From assembly GCF_009730915.1 (NCBI RefSeq), contig NC_052482.1, positions 19,684,345-19,748,344 of the forward strand: 64,000 nucleotides of DNA, read 5' to 3'. Below, in pieces: positions 49,939-60,944 of the stretch. How positions within the stretch are numbered: the stretch's first letter is position 1; each line of letters opens with the position of its first letter. The DNA is from Dioscorea cayenensis subsp. rotundata (lineage: Eukaryota > Streptophyta > Magnoliopsida > Dioscoreales > Dioscoreaceae). The notes below the pieces were generated by a model. The model was not told where the DNA came from and made no database searches. It saw only the letters and a list, made by a program, of their open reading frames with translations. A program made the position numbers and the translations under genes.

Positions 49939-50942
49939 TCACCACATAACATCTTTTGAATAATTGCATTTCCAGATCAGCTGTCCTTCAGAGTAATCAC
50001 CACTGTTTCGATGGAAATTCTTGGTTCTAAATTCATCACGGAACTCTTCTTTTTGATTGAACTTGGTGAAGCCGAGGATCTTTGGATTAATATCGACAGT
50101 TACTCAATGGTGGTGCGTCAACTGCCATGGTGTAAAGGGGCTTTGCCATGCCAACATTGGTAAGTGTCCTGTTTTTCTTCTTTATTAGATCGTCATCCAG
50201 TTGAGCAGAGATTGACAGGTAATTCAGTTGCTCTGATTCGATGTTTTTAATTGTCGAACATTGGATGGGACATTTTACAATAATTTGGATTTTCCAGTCA
50301 CAGAATTTCGGTTCGCACAGGTGGACAATGTAGGATTGACAGGCATTATTCAGGATGGCATGACCAGCAACATGGTAAAGAAGTTAGCTTTGCTGTAACC
50401 ATTTGACGAGTTCTCGGCAATGGGTAGTCCTGCACCATCCAAAGTGTCAGCAGTCATCATAATGACGGACTTGATCATAGCCGCAGACCAATTTCGGTGA
50501 GCACTTTTAATCAGCTCGCAGCGAATACTGGTGTAGAGAATGACACTATCAGCAATTGTTGATGATAACGGCCTTTCCTTCATTAGACGTCGATCATAAG
50601 CTATTGAACTGATGTATTCAAGCCTAAGAACTCCGGTGCATTGGTGGTGCCAATATCACAGTGCTCATCCAACTGCACAAACACAGAGCCATCCAATGCC
50701 TTCTTTGCACAGAGCTTTGCTTTGGTGAGTTTTGCAGCGAAGCCGCTGATGACAGCACTGTTAGATCGGGCAAACCTTTGTTTGCCGGAGTCTGGAATTG
50801 TGTTTGGCAAGAGGGATTTGTACCAATTCAAGAGCCCGGTGTTCGCAAGGAGCTCGACGCGTGGGGTGCAATGACATGAAACAATGTAGCTAGCTATGCA
50901 GAGCAATGTCATCGCCAGTGCTATTGCCGTTGTCATTATCAA
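49939..50942 (-). pseudogene. Collapsed subtilisin-like protease (SBT) relic
   Basis: Pieces of a plant subtilase in the right order but far too short (about 1.0 kb against about 2.2 kb). 50942-50601: a hydrophobic leader and the inhibitor-I9 prodomain (LLNWYKSLLPNTIPDSGK, VISGFAAKLTKAKL, NAPEFLGLN). 50583-50350: the segment just after the catalytic serine (LIKSAHRNWSAAMIKSVIMM, TADTLDGAGLPIAE). About 50250-49939: the C-terminal fibronectin-III-like domain with stops and shifts (RTLTNVGMAKPLYTMAVDAP; then in another frame VTVDINPKILGFTKFNQKEE and SGDYSEGQLIWKCNYSKDV). The regions holding the catalytic Asp and His are deleted, and the GTS serine motif that should precede LIKSAH is not there. 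No active product is possible. Confidence 0.85.
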
Positions 50943-52481
50943 TCACTTCAGGAAGAAGTTCGCCATGAACGCTGACAGTACACTTGCTGCAATGAAGAAG
51001 ATAGTCATCAACTATGAAATACTGACACTTCAGGGAGTTTGACGTACCTGTGCCATATCCGTGTCTGATACGGACATACCGTGGAGTCATGGACACCATC
51101 GGACATGGTGTCAGATACTTCCGACACTCATGTGCTATGTGAATAATTTTTTTAAAATATCTATATATATTTCCTAATTATTTATTAATACATAAGATCA
51201 CCAAATTAATCTAATCTATAAATAAATATATGATATATATATATAATATATAATATTTTTTTATAGTCATATTTTACTATATTTGTGTTTTTAACTTTTA
51301 AAAATTACAGTACCACCATATCCGTATAATATCGTGTTATAGTGTTTCTTAGGTCATCAAATATCATAACATGAAAATGAATGGATGATTGTCAATTTGG
51401 GAGGGAAACAATGGTTTGAATTGGCTTTGGATACTTCATCAATATGAGTTTAAGTATTGAACTTAAATTTGTATAAAATTATTGAAAATATATATTAACA
51501 TCTTTGATTTGCAATTAATTTATTAAATTTTTGTTCATAATCTGGTTCAGAAATCGGTGGCATTTTTTGGATTTATGGGTGCAGAGTGCTGAGTGCTCAT
51601 GTAACGCTATGACTAAACATGCATAAATAATTTAATTTGAACAATTTTATTAATAATAACAACAATTATTTGTTTAAAAGGCAAACTGATTAATTAGCAT
51701 GATTTATTAACTATTAAAGCAAAGATTCCTTTCTCATCTGATATAAGATTATTATTTTTTTTTTACTTTCCATTTTTTTACTTATTTTTAAATTTAAAAA
51801 TTAATAAATAATATGCTTTCAGAAATTTCCTTTTTTTTTTATTATTACTTTTTTTGTGGGTGGTGACAGGCACCTTCACTTGCATGTTACACATCCATTA
51901 TTTGTATGTGTTATAATTTTTTTTACATTCATTTAAAAATGTCAAAAACTATGGGCTAAAAATAATTAATAATCTACTTGAAAAGACTAAAAGGTCTTTT
52001 TAAGAGGACCACATCTAGTCAGCCTTGGACTTCATTTGAGAAGGTGCTTTAATGCTTTGACTGTCATATTTAACCTAAACCAACCAAATAACTAGTAATT
52101 TTACATGGTTGGTATGACTGAAGAAGACTTATCATTTAATTAAAATTATTAATGTAACCCTAACCAGTCATCACCACTGCATTTTTCAAGCTTGCTCTAT
52201 TCCAAAGATGCAAGACTTGGAATGTTAATTTTAACTTTTGCTTAGGTTAAACACAATTATTTTTATAATAATAGATAAATTATAATTTTGGTATATAAAA
52301 AGAATGATTATAACTAAACAAAACAAAATATAACATGTGACCAAAACTAAGCATGACAGTAAACCTGAACTATATTTTAAAACTAAATAATTAGTTTGGT
52401 GAACTATATTTTAAAACTAAATTATTAATTTGGTCTGTTTAACCGGTTTACTCAAACTAAAGTAATATATATATATATATA
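50943..52481. other. Intergenic, AT-rich, with a short palindromic repeat
   Basis: At 51040-51115 there is repeat-like sequence rich in GTGTC/GACAC motifs, including the inverted repeat GACACCAT-CGGAC-ATGGTGTC at 51092-51112. A 30-odd-bp direct repeat (GAACTATATTTTAAAACTAAA, twice) lies at about 52368-52430. No gene. Confidence 0.5.
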
Positions 52482-52756
52482 TGATGCATCCTCTGCCAAC
52501 ATTCACAGATTCGTAATCTGTGAACGTTGATATGGGCAGTTGAATTTCAATTCAACTACGACACCATCAGAGTAATGAAAGAACATCGCGACTATTTATG
52601 TATAGCAGTAAAAAACGGATCGATAAGATTTTTAATCAACCATCCAATCAATCTCAAAGACAAAGAATCGCAATCAATCACGGTCGTCCAATCCTATTAA
52701 AGTTACTGTACATCATCTGCGGACGCTCTACGAACGTCCGCAGATGATGCTTTAAT

Positions 52757-52760
<4 letters not shown>
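52482..52760. repeat. Short element with a hairpin near each end
   Basis: Left hairpin: AACATTCACAGATT-CGT-AATCTGTGAACGTT at 52498-52528 (13 of 14 pairs). Right hairpin: CATCATCTGCGGACG-CTCTACGAA-CGTCCGCAGATGATG at 52711-52749 (15 of 15 pairs). The outer ends are weakly related in inverse (TGCATCCTCTGCCAAC and AGCATCATCTGCGGAC, 12 of 16). The element sits between two (AT)n runs. No coding capacity. It may be a nonautonomous transposon; class unknown. Confidence 0.5.

Positions 52761-52817
<57 letters not shown>
52761..52817. repeat. (AT)n microsatellite, about 57 bp
   Basis: Uninterrupted AT dinucleotides directly after the two-hairpin element; the longest AT run in the window. Confidence 0.85.
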
Positions 52818-52820
<3 letters not shown>

Positions 52821-52859
52821 TATAATTAATATTAATTTTTTTAAATTATCAAATTTGAG

Positions 52860-53450
52860 AAAGTTCATGCTAGGATTATAAATATGAATTCTAAAATCTA
52901 AAATCAAACATGAGGCTCATACATGCTCTTTCCAAGTAAATTTTAATCTATTAAATTATTAAAACCAATTTAAATACTAAAACATAAAACACCGTCTAGT
53001 CCACAGTGAGATACAAGGAGAACATAAAACAGTGTTTTCCATCTTTAATTGAGATATAATGATATTTTCATGCATATTAAAAAATATATTTTTTTTTGTA
53101 TTTTAAAAATATTAAATACAATTTTTTTTGTTTATAAATTATCCTCATTTTATCCCTTCTTAACTAGTTTCAATAATTATCTACAACATAAAATTTTTTT
53201 ATTTTTATTAAAGTAAATAAACCACAAATTTATTAAAAATTAAACATATACAAAACAAAAAAAACAGAATGAGACTAGGAGGACATCTTCTGGGATGATG
53301 CACACCTGGACTAAAGATATATTTGTTAGCCCACATTAATAGACTAAAAGTCCAATAGAAGACCCATTGGTTTGTGTTTGAAAGTGGGTGTGTAGTGAAA
53401 TTGGCCATTTGGTGGCATTAATCACGGTTCACCATGCGTTGCACCCAAAT
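52860..53450. repeat. PDC upstream segment, related to 57860-58160
   Basis: Several blocks recur in the same order downstream of PDC: TTCATGCTAGGATTATAAAT, ACATGCTCTTTCCAAG, CCAATTTAAATACTAAAACA, ATAATGATATTTTCATGCAT and CCCATTGGTTTGTGT. The copies have diverged, with gaps between blocks. Confidence 0.6.
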
Positions 53451-54445
53451 ACACACTTAACATGAGACAAATGATTCACAGTTGTTTTGGAACACTAGGT
53501 GCGCTCCGGTTTACGTCTCCTTTTTCTCCTTCTGTTTTGAAATTCTTGGTACTCAATTCAAACATTCTAAAAGAAGTTGCTTCTTTTCAAAGAATTTTTA
53601 CAAAATATTTTATAATCACAGAGAAAAAAAAATTGAGACTTGAATCTTATTTTATATTTCTTGAATATTAAGCGAAAAGACATTAGCTAGTAAACTTCAT
53701 TTTATTTTCTCATTGTCGATAGAAAGATTTTATGACACTTTTTTATATATATATTTTTTAACTACAATGATAATATTTTGGAGATTAAGATATTTGATTT
53801 TCATGTGAAATGTCAAAATTTGACTCTTAGTTGGGGCTCACTAATAAAAATATATTTATTAAGACAGCTTTGTAAAAACATAAATAAATAAATAAATATG
53901 CTTGTAAAAATACTTAAAATCATGAATTTTTTTTTTACTTTTTTTAAATTCTATTATATTGTCACCTCTGTAAAAAATACATTATGCTTATATGTATATA
54001 TTAAAGAAAATTCTTATGCATGCACACTTTGGTGGTTAATTTCAAATTATTGCACTAAATTATTATATTATTTATTATTTAATAAAAAATCATATTGTTC
54101 ACCAATTAAATAAATTGGAATTTTTACTCAAAAATATCTTCTTCAAATGAATAAATACAATAATTTTAAAATATAAATTTATTTTGTAAATAATTGTAGA
54201 GTATTAAAAACAATGCACATATATATAAGTTTTTTTAAAAAACTGGGATAAACTACTTTGTTAAATAACACGTACAACCTAGATAATTACCTCTAAATAT
54301 TCAATATTTAAAAATATACACGGCTATTTATAAATAATTGATAACAATATCAATACTAGACTATCATCATAATAAAATGAGTAGTAGTACCAAAATATAA
54401 TTAAAGAGTGGTTTACCACTGTCAAAAAAATATTTAATTTTAGAT
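53451..54445. other. Intergenic upstream of the PDC promoter
   Basis: AT-rich; no gene or defined element seen. Confidence 0.5.
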
Positions 54446-54890
54446 TACATGAATAAAGAAAATTTACAAAGGTGCATACATTTAATCCAAAGTTTTTATA
54501 GAGATATGAATATAAAAAAATCAAGTTATTAATGGAATTTCTCGAAATTTAAGTCAAGGAGATAAAAATAATTTTTCACCGTAAAAAAAAATTTCAATTT
54601 TAAGAAATACATGAGAAGAGAAAATATACAAAGATGCATACATTTAATTTGAAGTTTTTACAAAGGTATGAATGTAAATATATATATATATATATATATA
54701 TATCAAGATATTAATTGAAATTTCTTGCAATTCAAGTCAAGGAGATAACAATTTTTAGAAATACATGAAAAAGAGAAAAATTTACAAAGATGCATACATT
54801 TAATCCAAAGTTTGTACATAAATACGAATGTGATCAAGATATTCTAAATAGAGTTTCTTGAAATTCAAGACAAGGAGATAAAAAGTAATT
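54446..54890. repeat. Three tandem repeats of about 155-160 bp in the PDC upstream region
   Basis: TACATGA followed by GAAAATTTACAAAGGTGCAT-like sequence, ACATTTAATCCAAAGTTT, and then TCAAG..ATT and TTCAAGTCAAGGAGATAA recurs from 54446, 54608 and 54762. The second unit contains an (AT)n run. The array ends about 225 bp before the PDC start codon and about 155 bp before its TATA box. Confidence 0.75.
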
Positions 54891-55044
54891 TCACACACCA
54901 AGAGCACTATAAAAATTTCCAGCAGTTAGCGATGAAACCGGAGTCAAATCCCATAACCTTGCCCACAACTTTCCCAAAATACCCTAATTAAAAAATAAAT
55001 AAAATAATTCAAAACTATAATTCCTATTCTACCCCTTCAGATCC

Positions 55045-55052
55045 TATAAATA
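55045..55052 (+). promoter_or_regulatory. TATA box of PDC
   Basis: TATAAATA, 62 bp before the ATG and followed by a C/T-rich leader, as expected for a strongly inducible plant gene. Transcription would start near 55075-55080. Confidence 0.6.
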
Positions 55053-55113
55053 CTCTCACTCTTCTTCTCCCTCTTCCCACATTGCCCCTTCCTCTCTCTC
55101 TCTCTTCATTTCA

Positions 55114-57280
55114 ATGGAAACCAAGATCGGAGCATTAGACGCGCCGGTGAAGCCGGCTTCCAATGGCGTCGGCGGCTCACCAACCCCGTCAAGCCACACC
55201 ATTAGCCCCTCACCGCCGGCCAACGGCGTATCCTCTGAGGCCACGCTTGGCCGCCATCTCGCTCGCCGGCTCGTCCAAATCGGCGTCAGAGACGTCTTCG
55301 CCGTTCCTGGAGATTTCAACCTAACTCTACTCGACCATCTAATCGCCGAGCCAGAGCTCAAACTCATCGGCTGTTGCAACGAGCTCAATGCCGGCTATGC
55401 TGCCGATGGCTACGCCCGACGCCGCGGTGTCGGCGCATGCGCCGTTACCTTCACCGTCGGTGGGCTCAGCGTTATCAACGCCGTCGCCGGAGCTTACTCA
55501 GAAAACCTCCCTGTTGTGTTCATCGTCGGCGGACCAAACTCCAACGACTACGGTACTAATCGGATCCTACATCACACTATCGGGTTATCGGATTTTTCTC
55601 AAGAGATCCGATGTTTTCAGGCAGTGACTTGTTACCAGGTATGGATCCCGTCACCCGCTCCCTCTTCTTTCGTTTGTGCTATTTAGCAGCGATGTGGTCA
55701 CCGTCCGGTGTGAATTGCAGGCCGTGGTGAATCATTTGGATGACGCACATGAGTTGATAGATGGCGCCATATCAACAGCACTGAAAGAAAGCAAACCGGT
55801 TTATATTAGCATCAGTTGTAATCTCGCTGGGATTCCACATCCAACGTTCACTAAAGATCCTGTGCCATTCTTTTTGTCTCCCAAGTGAGTGTAATTTTTC
55901 AAATTTTTAATATAACTTCGTTGATTTATAATGCAAATAAATAATTGTGTATATATATATATATATGAACAACAGGATTAGTAATAAGCAGAGCTTGGAA
56001 GCAGCGGTGGAAGCAACGGCGGCGTTCTTAAACAAAGCCGTGAAACCGGTCCTCGTGGCCGGGCCGAAGCTTCGAGTGGCGAAAGCCATTGAATCATTCA
56101 TAGAACTCGGAGACGCCTCCTGCTACCCGATCGCCACAATGCCATCGGCTAAAGGTCTCTTCCCTGAAGACCATCCCAAGTTCATTGGCACATACTGGGG
56201 TGCCATTAGCACCTCCTTCTGCTCTGAGATTGTTGAATCCTCTGACGCTTACCTCTTCGCCGGCCCCATTTTCAATGACTACACCTCTGTTGGTTACTCA
56301 CTGCTCATTAAGACGGAGAAGGCTGTGATTGTGCAACCAGAGCGTGTGGTTATTCCTAATGGCCCTGCTTTTGGTTGCATTCTCATGAAGGATTTTCTCC
56401 ATGCATTGGCCAAGAGAATCAAGAGGAACACCACTGCTTATGAGAACTATGAGCGCATCTTTTGTCCCCCGGAGGTGTTCCTCGTAAGGCAGTAAGCAGA
56501 GAGGCTTTGAGAGTGAACGTGTTGTTCATGCATATACAAAGGATGCTCTCTGGTCAGACTGCTGTCATTGCTGAGACTGGTGATTCTTGGTTCAACTGCC
56601 AGAAACTCAAGCTTCCTCCTGGTTGTGGGTAAGCATAACACTTCTACAATTATTATTACATATTAAAATCTCAAACTTTATGTATATATTTAATCAAAGG
56701 AGTGGTTTTTGCTGCAGATATGAGTTTCAAATGCAGTATGGATCAATAGGATGGTCTGTGGGTGCTACACTTGGGTATGCTCAAGCTGCAAAAGATAAGC
56801 GTGTCATTGCTTGCATTGGTGATGGGAGCTTTCAGGTTCCAATATTTAAAACTCTGAAATTAATAATTACTCATATATATCCTTAGAGTTCATTAACAAT
56901 GTATGATTTTTTCAATGTAGGTGACAGCCCAAGATGTGTCGACGATGATACGGTGTGGGCAAAACAGCATTATTTTTCTGATAAACAATGGAGGATACAC
57001 AATTGAAGTGGAGATACATGATGGTCCTTACAATGTGATAAAAAACTGGGACTATACTGCTTTTGTTGATGCTATTCATAATGGTGAAGGCAAATGTTGG
57101 ACTGCTAAAGTTCATTGTGAGGAGGAGCTAAAAGAGGCTATTGAAATGGCAATGGGAGCCAAGAAAGACTGTTTGTGCTTCATAGAAGTGATTGTTCATA
57201 AGGATGATACTAGTAAAGAGTTGCTTGAATGGGGTTCTAGAGTTTCTGCTGCAAATAGCAGGCCTCCAAATCCACAGTAG
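55114..57280 (+). CDS. PDC: Pyruvate decarboxylase (thiamine diphosphate enzyme), one frame break
   Basis: Cytosolic enzyme converting pyruvate to acetaldehyde and CO2, the first step of ethanol fermentation, induced by low oxygen. Five exons: 55114-55638, 55721-55884, 55976-56628, 56718-56835, 56921-57280. Motifs: catalytic Glu in [16 protein letters not shown], the HH pair in RILHHTIG, and the ThDP-Mg site GDGSFQ...LINNGGY (exons 4-5). The C-terminus [20 protein letters not shown] is the usual plant PDC end. In exon 3 the frame fails at about 56460-56470: after NYERIF it runs [10 protein letters not shown] and stops, while the next frame reads [17 protein letters not shown]. Removing one T from the T4 run and one C from the adjacent C5 run gives 1818 nt, 605 residues, the normal size. 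That two neighbouring homopolymers are involved points to a consensus error. Start chosen as the first Met, before the variable Ser/Pro-rich leader. Confidence 0.93.
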
Positions 57281-57637
57281 ACTTTTAGATCACAGTGTTG
57301 ATTTATATTTCTTGCATGATTTTTGCTTGTAAGTGTGTTTCTTTGATTGTTATTTGTTAATGAGTGTCTATGTTATTGTTGTGTTACAATAAACAATGGT
57401 GCATAATGGCCTCCATTTGAGTGAATGTAGTAGAAAAATTAAGCACAATTTGATTTGTTAATTATCAGATTTTAAATTAAGAAGTCTTAATTTAGATAAG
57501 CAGTGGGATAATTATGCTTGAAAAATTACAGTCATGAAAAATCTTGATTTGTTTTCTCTTGTTTTCAAATCTGTTTGTATTGTTCTTTTGTTTGTTCTGT
57601 TTTCTTCATTTTAATAAATCTCTTGTTTATCCACAAT

Positions 57638-57675
<38 letters not shown>

Positions 57676-59787
57676 GTAGATGCGTAATTGTGTCAAAAAT
57701 TTTTTTACTCGCTCTATTAATTACTTTATATTGACAAATTTGTTGATACATTATTTGTTTCTCGGTTCAGTAGATAAACAAAAACTATATTTAACTACAA
57801 ATCACAATTAGGTAGGTGCTCATTAATTAGTTCGCTATTTTAAAATTGGATTATTCATGCTGTCAATATTGGCAAACATCATGCTAGCATTAAAAGTATG
57901 AATCCCATAAATGGTTCCCAATAAATAATCTTATGCATGCTCTTCCAGTCTTCCCCTGATGACTTATTGAAATCAATCTAAATATTAAGACATAAATCAG
58001 TACTTTAATTTATTTAGTCAAGAGTATAATGATATTTGTCATGCATTGCATGATATTTATATATATAGTGAACATTAGTAGACCACATAGAATTAAGAGC
58101 CCATTGGTTTGTGTGTGAAGTTTGTGCGGTGGAACAAACCACCAAATATATATTGATCCATAAAATGTGAACCTGTAACAAATCATACTACTAGCTTCTC
58201 ATTTGCATACTGATCTTTTAAAAATATATAATCTACAATGATCTATATAAAAAAAAATTTAGAACTACATAGGCACACAAGTTGAATATGTAATAACTCA
58301 AAGTAAGTTTTCACGGCTATATTAATATATTTTTTTTTCTCAAAAAAGCTTAGGTAATTAAATTTATCTTAAAAAAATTTGTTTCATGACAGATAAATTT
58401 TAAAAACTAAAAACCAAAATTTAACCCAAAAGTCTCAATTTGGGAATGGTGCATCTACTTTAATATAGTATGACTACTTACTTCTATTGCTTATTCCATC
58501 TCAAGGGTAAATTGCCCCATCTAAAAAAACCGGGACTCCAAATTTTGGAGTTTGGCATGTAATAGGAACGTCTCTATCAAGCTTTTTATTGCTTCATCAA
58601 TGGTCTGCCTTGTCAATAAACTTTGACAATTTGTGGAGGTTTATGACCATAAAAAATTAATATTTTTAATTGATTTGTATGTAACAATAAAATCCCAACA
58701 TTTAACAATCTTTTTATCAAGAAATGTAGAAGACTCTCATTCGCTATGTGGATGCTATACTCTATAGCAATTTAGACAATTAATCATCTCTTTCTCCACT
58801 ACCTTTTTGCTTTTAGACTATGGCATTATTTCGATGACATATTCAGTCTTACCCATGCCAGTAGCTTAATTCTTTATCTGAACTATAGGATTTCTGGAGA
58901 AGGGACCTTAAACCTTTTCTTAAAAACACTTGGGGTCTCTTGGTTCATGAAATTATTTGGATCGTTTGATTAGAAAAATATAATTGCACTTTTAATTACT
59001 TTTTGCTCCCAAAGTTTTCAATTATTCTATATATTATATACATGTTTCTTCTTTATGTATTTGTTGCCCTCAAGGTTAAAAAAACAATGATAAATATTAT
59101 ATGTCCATGTTAAATAAGGCCTCTAATACCTAGAGTACTCCTAAATTAGTAATTTTGGAGATCCGACGACCATTATCCACGCCGATTATATTTTCTTTCA
59201 TTTCGGTAGAGTTGTACCACCTAGGTAGACGCCACCTTCCTTCACTATCTCCAGGGTATCACCTATCCATTTTCTATTGTCTCAAGTTTTGTTTTAATTT
59301 TTTTTGTATTCTGTTTAACTTTTCAATGACTAATGAATATTTGCTTCTATTGGTTTTTTTGTGTACAAACCTTAATATTTAATAAAATAGTGGTTCACCC
59401 ATTTTAAAATAAAATAGTTTGAGCTTGATTGGGATCAAATATTCGATCTTAAAACCAATTACTACGTAGTATTGAGACACCTTTTACAAACCTTGATAAG
59501 TTTAGGTCTAGCAAGAATTTTGTGGGGTTCCGCAGAGACCCATGGGCCATTCCCATCCCTACTTTGTTCTATTTCAAAAGAGAAACGACACCTTAAATGA
59601 AAATATTTCATAAATACAAACAACCAGAAAAAACACTTTGAGCCATTGATATATTATATACAATATATGACAACAAGTTCCAAGATTTGATAGTATCTCA
59701 TTCATCTTCTATTATTTAACCAAATCATTAACTTATTTTATAAAATAAAAATTCAACCGATTTAAATAAGTCACCCCATTTGAATTT
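57281..59787. other. PDC 3' UTR and downstream AT-rich DNA
   Basis: AATAAA-like signal at 57388; (AT)n at about 57642-57670. From 57860 to 58160 it carries the diverged copy of the PDC upstream segment. The remainder has no recognisable gene. Confidence 0.5.
57860..58160. repeat. Second copy of the PDC upstream segment
   Basis: Matches 52860-53450 in block order: ATCATGCTAGCATTAAAAGT, TGCATGCTCTTCCAG, TCAATCTAAATATTAAGACA, TATAATGATATTTGTCATGC, CCCATTGGTTTGTGTGTGAA. Confidence 0.6.
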
Positions 59788-59838
59788 CATCACTCTATCG
59801 GGTTATCGGATTTTTCACAAGGGATCCGATCTTTCAAG
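59788..59838 (+). pseudogene. Fragment of PDC exon 1
   Basis: About 51 bp starting CATCACTCTATCGGGTTATC match PDC exon 1 at 55570-55620 with only a few differences (the [15 protein letters not shown] part). The upstream part of exon 1 and everything downstream are missing; the sequence runs into the N gap about 100 bp later. Confidence 0.75.
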
Positions 59839-59944
59839 ATCATTATTTGTTCAATTTTACTTTCAATAATGGTCATTAATAAATGTTTCAGACTGCTCAA
59901 AACGTCATAATCAAAGACAGAAATCAAAGATGCCACTTAATAGA

Positions 59945-60944
59945 NNNNNNNNNNNNNNNNNNNNNNNNNNNNNNNNNNNNNNNNNNNNNNNNNNNNNNNN
60001 NNNNNNNNNNNNNNNNNNNNNNNNNNNNNNNNNNNNNNNNNNNNNNNNNNNNNNNNNNNNNNNNNNNNNNNNNNNNNNNNNNNNNNNNNNNNNNNNNNNN
60101 NNNNNNNNNNNNNNNNNNNNNNNNNNNNNNNNNNNNNNNNNNNNNNNNNNNNNNNNNNNNNNNNNNNNNNNNNNNNNNNNNNNNNNNNNNNNNNNNNNNN
60201 NNNNNNNNNNNNNNNNNNNNNNNNNNNNNNNNNNNNNNNNNNNNNNNNNNNNNNNNNNNNNNNNNNNNNNNNNNNNNNNNNNNNNNNNNNNNNNNNNNNN
60301 NNNNNNNNNNNNNNNNNNNNNNNNNNNNNNNNNNNNNNNNNNNNNNNNNNNNNNNNNNNNNNNNNNNNNNNNNNNNNNNNNNNNNNNNNNNNNNNNNNNN
60401 NNNNNNNNNNNNNNNNNNNNNNNNNNNNNNNNNNNNNNNNNNNNNNNNNNNNNNNNNNNNNNNNNNNNNNNNNNNNNNNNNNNNNNNNNNNNNNNNNNNN
60501 NNNNNNNNNNNNNNNNNNNNNNNNNNNNNNNNNNNNNNNNNNNNNNNNNNNNNNNNNNNNNNNNNNNNNNNNNNNNNNNNNNNNNNNNNNNNNNNNNNNN
60601 NNNNNNNNNNNNNNNNNNNNNNNNNNNNNNNNNNNNNNNNNNNNNNNNNNNNNNNNNNNNNNNNNNNNNNNNNNNNNNNNNNNNNNNNNNNNNNNNNNNN
60701 NNNNNNNNNNNNNNNNNNNNNNNNNNNNNNNNNNNNNNNNNNNNNNNNNNNNNNNNNNNNNNNNNNNNNNNNNNNNNNNNNNNNNNNNNNNNNNNNNNNN
60801 NNNNNNNNNNNNNNNNNNNNNNNNNNNNNNNNNNNNNNNNNNNNNNNNNNNNNNNNNNNNNNNNNNNNNNNNNNNNNNNNNNNNNNNNNNNNNNNNNNNN
60901 NNNNNNNNNNNNNNNNNNNNNNNNNNNNNNNNNNNNNNNNNNNN
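59945..60944. other. Assembly gap of 1000 N
   Basis: Exactly 1000 N, a placeholder of unknown true length. Order and distance of the flanking sequence are not established. Confidence 0.99.

Noticed and set aside
52368-52430. Possible CRISPR-like or regulatory direct repeats
   Set aside because: Only two AT-rich copies with no spacer pattern; a simple local duplication.
57500-57640. AATAAATCTCTTGTTTATCCA, similar to the end of the LINE at 16530
   Set aside because: About 20 bp of similarity and no coding part; too little to call an element.
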